64,000 nucleotides of DNA from Rapana venosa (lineage: Eukaryota > Mollusca > Gastropoda > Neogastropoda > Muricidae): the NCBI GenBank assembly GCA_028751875.1, contig CM054153.1:26249310-26313309 (forward strand), read 5' to 3'. Made by a program: the position numbers and the translations under genes. Positions 47,866 through 60,422 of the stretch are shown here, one piece after another (positions within the stretch are counted from its first letter, which is position 1; each line of letters opens with the position of its first letter). Under the pieces are notes generated by a model. It was not told where the DNA came from and made no database searches. It saw nothing but the letters and a program-made list of their open reading frames with translations.

Positions 47866-49254
47866 GGATCTTCCCCGATTCAAGCTGTTTTATCAAACTA
47901 GTGAGATACAGTTTCTGAGAATGATCAGAGGCACGCAACAATTTTCCTTTAGTAACTGCAGATACAAGAATATAATTGTGTTTGATTCTTGAGGTGCATG
48001 CGCTTTGCGCGCGCACACACACACAAGGTAAATGCGGTGAAACTATTTTAACTCCAAAGCAAACTAACCCATGCATTGATCATGTCTTGATAGTTTAGCA
48101 ATCTTCATATATTAGGCTTTTAATCATAATTCCCCCACCCCACCCCACCCCATCAGTAGCTGTTTTTAATACTCCCTCCTCCCTCTCTTTCTCTCAGTGG
48201 CTGTTTTTAACAGTTACACTCTCTGTACCCTCTTTCGCCTTCTGCATTTCTAGTCCACAAAATCCATCATTACCCCGCGTTCTGCCAACAAGCCAATTCA
48301 TCAACGTCTAGTAGCTTGCTTTCCACTCCAGAGCACAACATGTACACCCTTGCCACAGCGTTGGTTCATTGTGCCAGCTACCCCCCACCCCCCCTACACA
48401 CACGTTAACCTCATCACTCATGTAAACTACCTCCTGTAACCCCTCTTTGTTTTCAACCCCATGAACAACAACAAGAATAACACTAAACAAAATCTGCAAG
48501 AAAAGCAACATCATCATCATCACCACAGCATCCGCTAAGTGTACCAACAACAACAACAACAGCAGCAGCATCAGCATCAGGGAGCTGGTCCAAAGAAAAC
48601 AAATGCAGCACATCAAAGAAATCCTTCTCTCTTACCCCTCCCTGCGCCATGGTTTCAGCTTGTATTTTACATTGTAAAGAAGAGCGGAAACAATGCCGAC
48701 AAGCTGTGTTGCTGCTCAAGCTGATTTAACCTTTCATGTCAGCATTCCTGAAAGGCTGTTTTCCGGCGTGAGTTTATTATGCAGCCGGTTAACCACTCTT
48801 CCCAAACACCTGCCACCTCATCACTTCTCAAGCCAGTCTTCCTTCCATCACTTTGGATAAAGTAAGACGGGGAAAAAAGGCTTAAACAAAACAAAACAAA
48901 AACCGTACCCAAAAATGCACACATACCGGAATTACACACTGCTGAAATCATCTATATCACTTTAAATTACATATGCGTGAATCACCACTGGGGCCTCTAA
49001 CGAGGGTCGTCCAGGAGCCAAAACTGAAGTCAGGTCATATCATTCAGATTCACTAGGTTTTGTTGTTTTTGGGGGTTTTTTTTGCTTACCTGAATCTTTG
49101 ATAAAAATCATTTTCAAAAATGATGGAGAAGTTGTAACTACTTACCTGCACTTGTTTTCCTCCACTTCAATTTCCTAATTAAGATACATATATTATCATA
49201 TACTCATAATCACCACTGCACTACAACACTCAGCAGATATAATGAGAAAGAGAC

Positions 49255-49257
<3 letters not shown>

Positions 49258-49317
<60 letters not shown>
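49258..49317 (+). repeat. (GA)n microsatellite
   Basis: About 29 GA units with one GCGA interruption. Confidence 0.95.
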
Positions 49318-50089
49318 AGGGGGGAGGGGGAACTCTGAGATATCCTTCATATTGGGGCAAGTATTTTCAAGATTAAGTTCTGCAGAATTTTCGGCAACAC
49401 ACTTAAAGTAAGTCTCCTTCCTTTTCCTTTATCTCTTTGTTTTAAATGTCACCCAAGTTCAACGTTTTAGATGGGGTGCAGAAAGATCACAGAAAGAGGC
49501 TGAGCAGAAGTAGGGGATGAGATGAGATAAAACGAAAGAAAAAAAAGGAAAAAAGAAAATAAAAGAAAGAAAACACATTTTCAAAGAAAAAGGAAAGATA
49601 AGCAGTAAGGAAAAGTGGGGGGAGGGGGTTGATAAACAGTGGATGCAACTTCAAACAGATTTTGAGAGGGAAGTGAGTACAAATCTGAAAAGAAATATAT
49701 ACGCGCATATGCATGCACATGTGCGCACACACGCACTACGGTGTACACATGCATGCTCACAAAGATGTGTACACACACATGCGCACGCGCACACACACTT
49801 CCTGCTGTTAAACTTAAAAATGTTTGATTCTAAGAAAAAATGGCATACCTTATCCCGAACCCTTCTGATAAAAACTAAAATAATGGTGTCTTCAATGTTC
49901 ATCATATTCTGTTGTTTTTTGTTTGCTTGTCTGGGTTTGGGTTTTTTCTAAACAATGGTGCCTGTGATTCTATCCCTCTGACCTGTGGTATCAGCTCATA
50001 CTTCTCCCATATCACAAAGTTATGTTCATGTAATTTATGGAAGTTACATTATATTCGCAGTTTTATATACAGTAATGCTCACCAATCCC

Positions 50090-50240
50090 TTGGACTGGTG
50101 GTCTAGAGGTAATCCAACCATTTAGAAAGTGGGAAAGCATAGGTTTGATTCCCATTTGAATCCAAAATTGCCCTACCCCTTCACTAGACCTTGACTGATG
50201 GTCTAGGTGCTAGTCTTTCAGATGAGACGATAAGGCTAGG
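50090..50240 (+). mobile_element. SINE-like unit, tRNA-like head plus shared core
   Basis: TGGTGGTCTAGAGGTAA with GGTTTGATTCCC (B-box-like) about 50 bp later, then GGTGCTAGTCTTTCAGATGA and GACGATAA, the core seen in families A and B and near 14680. An inverted copy of the core piece is at 50565-50602. Confidence 0.5.
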
Positions 50241-50564
50241 GGTAGAGCTAGCTGGTGCAAATACCAACACAGCATTCCTTCCATCCAGGATTTGTATTGT
50301 ATTGTTCTCTGTTGTGTTGTATTGTATACCACTTTCAGTCACAGCAGATTCCTCTGCAGTAACTGCAGGCTGTTCTGCTCAGATACAGCACAAGAGCCAC
50401 AAGAGCAGAACCCCATCCCCCTGTATAAAAATATATATTTACATGTCTGCGTACCATCTATTTCCTTGCGAGAATGGGTTTTTTGCCTACAGAACTTTGC
50501 CAGGGACAAGTCTCTTGTTGCCATGAGGTGTTTTTCTCTGCACTAAATGTATTGAACATGTGAC

Positions 50565-50602
50565 CTCAGTTTATCGTCTCATCTGAAAGACTAGCACCAT
50601 GG
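50565..50602 (-). repeat. Inverted partner of the 50207-50232 core
   Basis: TTATCGTCTCATCTGAAAGA and CTAGCACC form the reverse complement of the 50207-50232 segment, making an inverted repeat about 330 bp apart. Confidence 0.7.
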
Positions 50603-50964
50603 TCACCACATGCAGGGTTCTCTAGACACAACCTTGATGTTCTCGGACAGAGGTAAGATTGGTTACTGATTACACCAGTTTCATAGTAACTGGTAAACCC
50701 TCATGTTCTTGAAGGGGTTAAGTATGTAAAAGATCAGACCAATTAAATGTTCATTAAATATATATATATTAATAGTCTTCAAGATATATGTTTTGATATT
50801 TAACCAGTTTTACAGTCACTGACAGAACCCAACTGGTACTGAAGGGGTATGTAAACCATAAGACCTGGTATGGTCAATGACAAACCACAATTGTTCATAA
50901 AAAGATTTACTTAAAGGAAGACTGGACTAATCCCTTACGTCGGATTACGATTACACCAATGACG

Positions 50965-51028
50965 GAACAAATTGTCGCATACGCAAAATCTTGCCATTGG
51001 TAAACTTTGGATCTCAAGCCGAGGAACA
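50965..51028 (+). mobile_element. SINE family A, 3' end next to poly-G
   Basis: GTCGCATACGCAAAATCTTG, CCATTGGTAAAC and a degenerate GATCTCAAGCCGAGGAACA hairpin, directly followed by the long G run. Confidence 0.7.
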
Positions 51029-51036
51029 GGGTGGGT

Positions 51037-51162
<126 letters not shown>

Positions 51163-51455
51163 AGACTAGTTACATATGTAGCACTTTTTATAAAGGATCG
51201 ATTCCTTTAGATTCCGACAACGTCTTTATTCTCTCAATTTAAAAGACCCCTCTAGTTCACCATAATTATCACTGTCATTAACATCATCAGGACACGCTCA
51301 CCTAACCTTTCACGATACTGCTTCCATCAAAATGTCAGAAATGACTCCGAAAAGTCGGAGACCTTTCTCAGTATCGGTAACCTTGCTTACTGACATTCCA
51401 AACAATCTGTCAGATTTTTTCCCCCTGCCATTGAAACACAACTCGATGATCACAG

Positions 51456-51458
<3 letters not shown>

Positions 51459-51487
<29 letters not shown>
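51459..51487 (+). repeat. GC/CA microsatellite
   Basis: GCGCGC followed by about 11 CA units. Confidence 0.9.
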
Positions 51488-51589
51488 TACTACGCTTGTC
51501 CTTAATTAATTAAACCTAAAGTGGTCATGGGGGTGATGCACTGACTTAACACCACTAGCTCTCCCTCTCTCTTGCCACACTTACACGCA

Positions 51590-51590
51590 C

Positions 51591-51623
<33 letters not shown>

Positions 51624-51652
51624 TGTGTGAGTGTGTGCGTGCGTGTATGTGT
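51590..51652 (+). repeat. (GT)n microsatellite
   Basis: CGCGTGTG start, about 13 GT units, then GAGT/GCGT variants. Confidence 0.9.
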
Positions 51653-51925
51653 GCTAGCGCGCATGCTTCTAAAGCTCGCCCATTCCTGTATTTCACCGAC
51701 TTCCACACAGGGTAGAGTTTTCTCTGCTACAGACATTTCCACTTGACAGAAGGATATCATGATATAGAGGGGGAAGCTTTACACAAGATCTGGGGAGAAG
51801 CCAGACTTGATTTTTCTTCCCCCATAGAGATCTGTTAGGTGAACTTGATAAAATAAGCTGGCGGGGCCATAACAAACACCTGCCATAGCGTTGGACCAGG
51901 AGAGAAAACAGCATGACGTACAAAT

Positions 51926-52070
51926 GTCTGTGTATGTGTGTGTGTGTGTGAGAGAGAGAGGGAGAGGGAGAGAGAGGGAGAGAGGGTGGGGGAGGGAGGG
52001 AGGAGAGAGAGGAGAGCGAGAGAGAGAGAGAGAGAGAGAGAGGAGAGGGGGAGGGAGAGAGAGAGAGAAT
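51926..52070 (+). repeat. GT then GA compound microsatellite
   Basis: A short GT block passes into about 120 bp of GA repeats with GGGA interruptions. Confidence 0.9.
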
Positions 52071-52381
52071 GTCTGCCTCCGTACCATAACTACTGTGGTC
52101 ACTTCGAGGTCCTGAGGTGATGAGGAGAGGCGAAGCATACCGCGGACCTGGCCAACCAACACTCTTTAAAGGAATTTAAAAAAAAAGCACTATTCTGTAT
52201 GAAGAAGTTCCATAAATAACTCAATGATAATGGTAAGGCAGTTTTGTGAATTCTTCAACAATCATGCTCCAGACTGATCCAGTCTCAACAGCTGTTGAGG
52301 GGCTGTTGCTGAAGCTTCTGTCTGCTAGCAGGGAGTCTGGTTGTACTTGGGGGCTCAGGAACACCATCGCACTGCCCCGTT

Positions 52382-52383
<2 letters not shown>

Positions 52384-52446
<63 letters not shown>

Positions 52447-52472
52447 TTGTGTGTGTGTGTGTGCGTGCGTGT
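52384..52472 (+). repeat. (GT)n microsatellite
   Basis: About 30 uninterrupted GT units, then GGTT/GCGT variants. Confidence 0.95.
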
Positions 52473-52551
52473 GTTCTGTTCCCATTTTCACATTTAATTC
52501 TTGGATTCTATGTGCCTGTATTGTAGGATTTATGTCTCTTGTCACCGCAAA

Positions 52552-52552
<1 letters not shown>

Positions 52553-52604
<52 letters not shown>
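52553..52604 (+). repeat. C homopolymer plus (TC)n
   Basis: 32 C followed by about 10 TC units. Confidence 0.95.
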
Positions 52605-53690
52605 CGTTTCCCTCTACAAAAGTCACCCCAGCCTCAAAAGATGATTCCTGTAAATAAAACATTCAACTTCATGTTGATGAATGGATAAACCCTTTCTCAA
52701 AAACAACACGCTCGAGATGCATCAACTCAACTGAAAGAAGAAAAACCAAGTCTATGTGGAATTTTCATAGACGGTATAGCAAAGACACGGCAGCTGATCT
52801 ATCTACCATCTGTTGTGGCAGCAGGAACAGACAGACAGGTAGGTTAGACAGCTAGCTAGCTAGAGGCTTAGGCTATAGGCAAGGTATACAGGTAGGAAGT
52901 AGTTTACTCGCCACGCTGGGGGCAACACAAGTAACCTTAGAAAATGACTGATGGAGGAGGAGAGAAAGGTGGGAAAGGTGCAAGAAAAATAAGGTAGGCT
53001 AGGCTAGGGTGCGGTGTTTGGAGACTAGAAGGGTGGGTGGATGGAGCATTTACAGGAGTAGGGGGGTGGGGATGAAGGCTGGCAGAGAGATTCTGAGGTT
53101 GCTATGTGGTTATAGCAACCAGGGCTGGCTGATAAGAGAGACGTAGGAGGAGGGAGAGGCTGGCGATACCAGCAGCAGGCGGTTCCTCATACTTCCTGAT
53201 AGTGCCTGTTGACAGACAGCCCCTGCCATACACACAGTTTATTGAATTGGTGGACCACAATCGCTTCCCCTAGTCCCTGCACTCACCACAACCCAAGACT
53301 GTTTGCTATTTCTCCTTCCTTCTCCACATCCACGCGCATTCTGTCTTTTTGTATAGTCTTATTCTTCTTTTTTCGAATCAAGGTAACACACTACCAGCAT
53401 CCACAAAGCAAAACGTGTACATTGCCATACTGTAATTCAAAAGAACAGTAACAAAAAACCCACCCACCCTCCCAAAACAAACAAACAAACAAACAACAAA
53501 AACAACAGGAAACCCCATCTTAAAATCAATGCACAGATCCGCTTCATTCTAACTGAATGTTGAAACTGAAACCTCTCCCGACCTGATCTAAAGTTTCCCT
53601 TTGCACAGAAATCTCTCCCCACCCCCCCCCCCTCCCCTCCCTCTCTTCAAACATCAACATGGGCCTGGTGTACTGACTTGACGGTTTATC

Positions 53691-53759
53691 AAACCACACA
53701 CACACACACATATATATATTATATATATATATATTATATATATATATATACATCAACAC

Positions 53760-53822
<63 letters not shown>
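53691..53822 (+). repeat. CA then (TA)n microsatellite
   Basis: CACA block, then two TA arrays split by CATCAACACA; the second is about 60 bp. Confidence 0.95.
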
Positions 53823-54079
53823 AGCGCAATTTTAGATTTTCTCAGTCTACGAGTGCATGGCAAGGGCAGAAACAGTTGACCTATCTCAACCTGCTGGGGA
53901 TTACGGTAGTAAGGTAGACCGGTACTTTTGACAAGTAGATGGGTATATAACTTACGTAACGTGCTCTGTAGAACCCCCTTTCAAGGATCTAAAAGTATCC
54001 ATATCTAACCCAAGGTCTCAAATGTCAGTAGTGGCCACATACCTGACTGAAAAATAGAACTGGATTGAGAGAAGAGGAA

Positions 54080-54119
54080 CGTACGTACGTACGTGCGCGC
54101 ACGCGCGCGCGTGTGTGTA

Positions 54120-54188
<69 letters not shown>

Positions 54189-54190
54189 TG
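54080..54190 (+). repeat. Alternating purine-pyrimidine tract plus (GA)n
   Basis: GTACGTACGTACGT runs into GCGCGCACGCGCGCGCGTGT (Z-DNA-prone), then about 30 GA units. Confidence 0.9.
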
Positions 54191-54207
54191 AGTGTGTGTG
54201 TGTGTGT

Positions 54208-54259
54208 GTTTATTCTTTTATTTCGAGGATGATGGAGTAAGCATTCGTGTGCTTTATTA

Positions 54260-54320
<61 letters not shown>

Positions 54321-54350
54321 GTTATTTATTTATTTATTCTTTTATATCGA
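54208..54350 (-). mobile_element. Two family B SINE tails around GA arrays
   Basis: TTATTCTTTTATTTCGAGGA with AAGCATTCGTGTGCTTTATT (54208-54258), and TTATTCTTTTATATCGAGG (54332-54350), both minus-strand copies of the family B 3' tail. A GA array (54264-54318) lies between. Confidence 0.65.
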
Positions 54351-54354
54351 GGGG

Positions 54355-54431
<77 letters not shown>

Positions 54432-54497
54432 TGAGTGTTTGTGATTATGCGTGTGTGCGTGAGTGTGTGTGTGCGCGCGCGCGCGTGCGCGTGTGTG
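54355..54497 (+). repeat. (GA)n plus (GT/GC)n microsatellite
   Basis: About 37 GA units, then GT variants ending in GTGCGCGCGCGCGCGTGCGC. Confidence 0.9.
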
Positions 54498-54816
54498 GGT
54501 GTATAATATGTTCATAACAGTTAAACCTTCAGGCAGGAAAACGAAGCCGCTTTACAAACCTTTTCCAGCAAATTAGCCCAGTCAGAACCCGCCGCTGCAA
54601 AATATCAGCCAACAAAATCTGGGATGGCAGAATTAAATCAGAAACCAAAGCTAATGAGACGACAAATGCCAATTAGAAAGGGCGACAACCTAATCCATAT
54701 GAACGAAGTGAACTCAACAAACATCCCGTTTGACGTCGCTACTTGCAACCCATCGAACTTTTGAAGTGCTTACCATGAGAATCGGAAAAGGTAAACTTCT
54801 AGTGCAATGGGTTTTA

Positions 54817-54845
54817 AAACACACACACACACACACATGCACGCG

Positions 54846-54878
<33 letters not shown>

Positions 54879-54908
54879 TCTCTCTCTCTCTCTCACACAC
54901 ACACGCAG

Positions 54909-54962
<54 letters not shown>
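54817..54962 (+). repeat. CA/GC/CA/TC/CA/GA compound microsatellite
   Basis: Blocks of CA, GCGC, CA, TC, CA and finally about 27 GA units in succession. Confidence 0.95.
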
Positions 54963-54965
<3 letters not shown>

Positions 54966-55264
54966 ACTAACAGCAGCATAACGGTCACTAGCCCCACTTT
55001 GTATAATTTTCAGTCAATACTTGTTTGCTCTCCTTCCAGATGAGCTATAGAGTTTCAGACTGTAGACATCTTTTTGTAAGCAGACCTCGATGTAAGCATC
55101 AGACCTGAACGAATTCCTGTCCTTCAATTTCCTGTGCAGACAGGGCCAGGGCCTCTTCGTGTACAAACAGCACAGTCAAACCATACAGATCTTACAGCAG
55201 CTCTCCTTTTACCTCTACTTGCAAAATCTACTGGGATACAAAGTAAAAATGTAGGATTAAAAAA

Positions 55265-55370
55265 ATCGTACATATAACAATAATAATGCCATGAATTGTT
55301 CATAGCGCTGAATCTTGTAAAGCCAATATACCTTGTAAAGCCAATATACCAAAGCGCTTATAAGAAACCA
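55265..55370 (-). repeat. Dispersed repeat tail, inverted copy of the 38.1 kb type
   Basis: On the minus strand: TATATTGGCTTTACAAGATT, CAGCGCTATGAACAATTCAT, then GGCATTATTATTGTT. Confidence 0.65.
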
Positions 55371-56178
55371 TACATGACTTAACAGCAGACCTCTTTTTAC
55401 CTCTACTGGCAAAATCAATACTTTCTTAAGTCGAAATGGAGGATTGAAAAAAAAAATCCTGAATGAGAAGTTTCTGTATCACATGTCCAAAACGCACGCA
55501 AACACCAACAATGTTCATTGCGAGTTATAAAATGCTGCAAAAGATTTAGTCACAGCTTGATGATAACATCTAAAAGGTTTGTTTTCTCCAAACTTTAGAA
55601 AATAACTAATACCTTTTCACCAGTTTCAGATCCTCTTTTCACAGCCTCAATTCATCGTTGAACAAACAACCTGCATAACCAGGACATCACAATTCCTATG
55701 AAAATGTCGTCTGCCTACAACTCTAATCGGTGATTAGTCAAAACAGACAAGAGAAGTAAATAAAAAAGTTGGATCGGGAAAAATGGAATCGGTAAAATTC
55801 TCAGTCGCTTCAACCTAAACTGCATAGTTTACTGCCACAGTAGAGAACTTTAAGGCGCTAGTACAAAGTTTGCTACATGGTCAATAAACAGATGTAATGA
55901 AAGCCAACATTTTCTTCTTCAACGATCAATTCTGTTCTGGGGAGACGATGGATGAAAGGGAGTTTGGTAAGGCAACGGATGGGACATAGTCAAAAGCGTC
56001 ACTCCTGACGTACTGGGGTCGGTCGATGTTCGAGCAGCACCAAAATAAATCCATTATTTTAGTTAGGTACAGGGCAAAATAAAGTGAACTGGCTGTTCAG
56101 ACAGAGAGAGACTCATTGTGATGTCGATTAGGTATTGAACTAAGTGCGAAAGACAGAGGTATAAAGATCCGAGGTGTG

Positions 56179-56198
56179 TGTGTGTGTGTGTGTGTGTT
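56179..56198 (+). repeat. (GT)n microsatellite
   Basis: About 10 GT units. Confidence 0.9.
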
Positions 56199-56434
56199 TT
56201 AACGCAAACAATTCCCTAGCCGTAAGCAACCACGTCATAGCGTTATAACAACACAAAAACGACACAAAACCGAAGACAGAAAAAAACTAATAAACAGTTT
56301 ACGACTTTGAAGACAAACTTAACTGAGTACGGTTTGTGAGGCATATTTATGCCCTGGTCCTAATTAAAAATCTTTTTCTAGATGTATGAGAAAACGCTTA
56401 CAACTGCATGCGTGTATAAACCTGCATATATTCG

Positions 56435-56473
56435 CCCGCACTCACTCACTCACACACTCTCTCTCCCTCCCTC

Positions 56474-56512
<39 letters not shown>
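56435..56512 (+). repeat. CA/TC/C-rich compound repeat
   Basis: CACTCACTCACACACTCTCT, a run of about 13 C, then TC and CA units. Confidence 0.85.
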
Positions 56513-56515
<3 letters not shown>

Positions 56516-56889
56516 TCCCATCCTTTTCTTCAGTTCCTATGTAGTACGGGAGGAAGAAGCAGTAAAAACAGGTGGCCTGTGGAAACGTCATAATAAACAG
56601 CTCGCCGCCTGTTGCCTGTTGCTGCTGCTGGCCAAAGAGAAGGTCTATCTATTTCCAAGAGAAGGTCTATCTATTTCCAGCCCCTAGATAAACAAGGCTG
56701 CCCCGGTCATTTCCCAGGTGTAGAGAGCATTTTCGTTAAGACGTCAGTGCAAAGCGAGAATGAAGACAACCATTTCTCCATTTTTAACTGCAGATGAATT
56801 ACCGGAAATTAACCGGTTTCTGTGCAGAACTGAGCTGAACTGAACAGGATGTAGCATTTTTGAGATAACGAATTCATTTGTCAACACTT

Positions 56890-56913
56890 GGGGGGGGGGG
56901 GGGGGGGGGGGGG
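56890..56913 (+). repeat. Poly-G run
   Basis: 24 G after AACACTT. Confidence 0.9.
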
Positions 56914-57072
56914 AACCAGTTTCAAGATGGTGCGAATTATGAAATGAAATATTGGTGTTGATATCGTTATGGCAACGTACGTGGTTGGTTATTTATATAA
57001 TTATGGAGTTATGTATAAAGGAGAAAACCAAAAAAAGGTTAATGTGATCGAATGAGCGAGCGAGAATTAGAA

Positions 57073-57253
57073 CTGTGTGTGTGTGTGTGTGTGTGTGTGC
57101 GTGCTTGCATGCGCGCGTGGTGAGTGGTGAATGAGTGATGTGTGGTGCGCTGGCGTGGTGGTGGTGAATGTGTGTGTGGTGCGTCACGTGTTGTGTGTGT
57201 GTTGGTTGTGTGTGATGTGTGTTGTGTGTGATGTGGTGTGTGTGTGTGTGAGC
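57073..57253 (+). repeat. GT-rich array with GGTG steps
   Basis: About 13 GT units followed by GTGGTG/GATGTG variants. Confidence 0.85.
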
Positions 57254-57516
57254 AACACACGTTTCACCAACTAACAATTAATAATTAAAACTGCATAACT
57301 GTCACAGACTGCAAAGATACTGTAGATGCCTCAGGTGAAATGCTGGGTCAATGTAACACAGCTACCTGGAACGAAAAGGTCCCAGTCTCCTCTCTCTAAT
57401 AATAAAATAAAATAATAATAAACAACAACACACACGCGACGACGACGACGATGATGATACATGGAATTCAAATAGAGCTTTATCTTGTAAAAAGAAATCA
57501 AACGCTCTCTCCACTC

Positions 57517-57626
57517 ACTCACTCACTCTCTTCACACACACACGAGCACACACCACACACACACAGCCATCACCCTCTCTCTCTCACCTCACTAACCCCC
57601 CCCCCCCCCCCCACACACACACACAG
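57517..57626 (+). repeat. CACT/CA/C-rich compound repeat
   Basis: CACTCACTCACTCACT, CA blocks, about 16 C, then CA. Confidence 0.8.
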
Positions 57627-57815
57627 AACAGCTCCTAACTTCAAAGCAGACACTACAACACAACGTAAAAAGAATACAACAAAACAAAAACTGCTGGTCA
57701 GAACACCACATCCTCCCTCTCTCCATAAAAAACAAACACCCCCTACAGTATCAAAAGAGACAGCACCACCACCGCCACAGTCTTCTTCTGCCAGTATCCC
57801 CTTCACAGACCAGAC

Positions 57816-57816
<1 letters not shown>

Positions 57817-57904
<88 letters not shown>

Positions 57905-57905
57905 T
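57817..57905 (+). repeat. (GA)n microsatellite
   Basis: About 36 GA units plus a GAAGAG step and a short second block. Confidence 0.95.
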
Positions 57906-57934
57906 GGGACAGACAGACAGACGGACAATGACAA

Positions 57935-57995
57935 ATTCTTTTATTTCGAGGATAATGAATAAGCACTTATCTGCTTTTTTTTAAAATAAAAATCC
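57935..57995 (-). mobile_element. SINE family B tail
   Basis: AATTCTTTTATTTCGAGGAT, AATGAATAAGCACTTATCTG, CTTTTTTTTA: minus-strand family B 3' end. Confidence 0.7.
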
Positions 57996-58129
57996 AGTCC
58001 CCGCCCTTAGGGATATAATAATTATATGATGATTAAATTTAAAAAATAAGCCCAATACTAATACACTCACACAGTAAACGGGAAAAAAGAGAGACAGAGA
58101 GAGAGAGAGACAGAGACAGGCAAAGAACC

Positions 58130-58425
58130 AAACAGAGAGAGAAGGGGAAAAGAGACAGGAAAGAAACAGGGCAGAAGAGAAGACTAAGAGAGGGAATCAT
58201 CAAACCAACAAACGAGAGAAGGTCATGGTCCCAATTCACAAACTCCCACACAAACCCGACAAGCCCTTCACTCCCCCCCCCCCCACCCCTTTGTCCTTGC
58301 ATCCTTGTCTTGTGGCTCTTGAGGGCAGCTCTCCTTGAGCCGTCAGGACAACTTGTGTACAGCAAGTCAGATGGAAAGATGAACCAACACAGCAGAACAA
58401 ATGGGAGAGAGATGGAAAGAAGAGG

Positions 58426-58459
<34 letters not shown>

Positions 58460-58821
58460 GGAGGGAGGGAGGGGAGGGAGAGAGAGAGAGAGACAGACAA
58501 AAAAAACAAAAAGACAGAGAGAGACAGGGAAAGCTAAGAGAGGTTTGTCCAATTCATCAAACTCCAACAAACCGAGAGAAGCTGTCAGTGTCCCTCCCCC
58601 CCCCCCCCCCCCCCCCCCCCCCACCACCCCCCCCCCCCCCCTCCCCCCCCCCCCCCCCCCCCCCCCCCACTTTGTCCTTGCATCCTTGTCTTGTGGCTCT
58701 TGAGGCAGCTCTCCTTGAGCCGTCAGGACAACTTGTGTACAGCAAGTCAGCTGGAAAGATGAACCAACGACAGCAGAACAAATGGGAGGGGGGAGAGAGA
58801 GGGGAGGGAGGGAGGGAGGGG

Positions 58822-58860
<39 letters not shown>
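58130..58860 (+). repeat. Tandem duplication, about 380-bp period
   Basis: TTTGTCCTTGCATCCTTGTC with TTGTGGCTCTTGAGG and GAGCCGTCAGGACAACTTGT occurs at about 58290 and again at about 58671. Flanks (CAACAAAC...GAGAGAAG before, CAGCAGAACAAATGGGAG after) also repeat. C homopolymers (12 C at about 58274; about 27, 18 and 26 C in 58596-58668) and GA arrays have expanded differently in the two units. Confidence 0.85.
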
Positions 58861-58865
<5 letters not shown>

Positions 58866-58953
58866 AGGAGAGAGAGAGAGGAGGAGGGAGGGAGAGAGGA
58901 GGAGAGAGAAGAGAGAGAGAGGAGAGGAGGAGAGGAGATGGAGATGAGGAGAT

Positions 58954-58985
<32 letters not shown>
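58818..58985 (+). repeat. (GA)n / GGA-rich array
   Basis: About 165 bp of GA with GGAG and GATGAG interruptions. Confidence 0.9.
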
Positions 58986-58989
<4 letters not shown>

Positions 58990-59089
58990 GTTTGAAGGCA
59001 GGGAGAGGAAAAGGGACAAGAACTTGAAGAACAAGAGAATGAACTTAGGCTAGTTGTTGGTCTTTTTCTTTTCCCCTTCCCTCTCTCTC

Positions 59090-59200
59090 ATATATATTAT
59101 TTTTTTAAAATATAATATATATTATAATATATATATTATTTTATATAGAGAGAAGAGAGAGAAAGAGAAAGAGAGAGAAGAGAAGAGCTGAGAGAGAGAG
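59090..59200 (+). repeat. AT-rich then GA-rich tract
   Basis: TATATATT-type repeats with TTTTTTTAAAATATAATATA symmetry, then GAGA. Confidence 0.8.
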
Positions 59201-59209
59201 ATCCAATAA

Positions 59210-59290
59210 GGGCCCCTGGGATTGGATTTTAAAAAAGCACACAAATGGGTGCTTATTCATTATCCTCGAAATAAAAGAATTTGTCATTCT
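59210..59290 (+). mobile_element. SINE family B tail
   Basis: GGGATTGGATTTTAAAAAAG, CACACAAATGGGTGCTTATT, CATTATCCTCGAAATAAAAG. Confidence 0.75.
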
Positions 59291-59574
59291 CTCTCTGTCT
59301 GTGTCTGTCTGTGTGTCTGTCTCTCTTCTTTGAATGGCTAGGTCGTAGCACTTTTGTGTGTTGAGAGTCTGTCCTGCCCTGTCCATGTGTGTGGGTGGGT
59401 GGGTACTCTGCGTGGATTTCAGTTTATCAATTAACCAAGTTTTCCAGATGAACCATTTTGTGTGGTTTCCTGTCTCTACGCTATCAGCTTGCTGAAAGTG
59501 GCTGGTAGAGAAAAACACATAAACATGATTATATTAATTGATACTGGTTGCATGGCTGTGTCAAAATGGGTTGA

Positions 59575-59649
59575 ACGCAAGCGCTTTGATTTGTCTTTGC
59601 AAGATATAGCCCCATATAAATTCCATTCATCATCATCATCATCATCATC

Positions 59650-59728
<79 letters not shown>

Positions 59729-59757
59729 TGTTGTTGTTGTTGTTGTAGTACTATTAT
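59575..59757 (+). repeat. Dispersed repeat tail with trinucleotide arrays
   Basis: AAGCGCTTTGATTTGTCTTT, GCAAGATATAGC and TATAAATTCCATTCATCATC, then (TAG)n of about 27 units and (GTT)n. Related to 38095-38245. Confidence 0.8.
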
Positions 59758-59759
59758 TA

Positions 59760-59866
59760 TATCCCCGAAGTCGGAATGCCGCTACCTAAATGGAGGGTAA
59801 AAAACGGTCGCGTACACAAAAATCTCACACATGGTGAATCTCAGAGCAGTAGCCGAGGAACAAAAA
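59760..59866 (+). mobile_element. SINE family A, 3' end
   Basis: CCCGAAGTCGGAATGCCGCT, GGTAAAAAACGGTCGCGTAC, TGGTGAATCTCAGAGCAGTA, GCCGAGGAAC, followed by an A-rich CAAAA array. Confidence 0.7.
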
Positions 59867-60360
59867 CAAAACAAGCAAAAACCAAAACAAATAAACAAAA
59901 CAAACAAAACCTAAAAACAAAACAAAAAAAACAATAAACAAAACCAAAAAAAATCCCAACAAACTAGACAAAACAAAATAGCCGTTTGTTTCATGTCTTC
60001 ATTATTTTTAACTGTGCCTTCATCATTGTTAACGACTTCAATTTTTCTCATTTATCCGAAAGACAAGGCGAAGTCGCAACTTTTTGTCTACACTGAACAA
60101 TTTGAAAAAAAATTAAAATTGCACGAAAACGTGGGAATTCTCCTAATAAACTCTCTTAAATGAGCTCTTCCAAAGCTAAAGGTGAGAGGTAAATAAAAAA
60201 ACGAAATAGCATTCTTCTATTATAACAACCAGGTCAATTACTACATTATTTCTTAAGGAGGTTATTTCCTTTTTTTGTGTGTTTTGTTTTCTTTCAAAGA
60301 GTCATGTTCCATTATAAAAATGGAACTGCTTTTAAAAGTTGCGAGCCGCTGCTCAATCAG

Positions 60361-60422
<62 letters not shown>

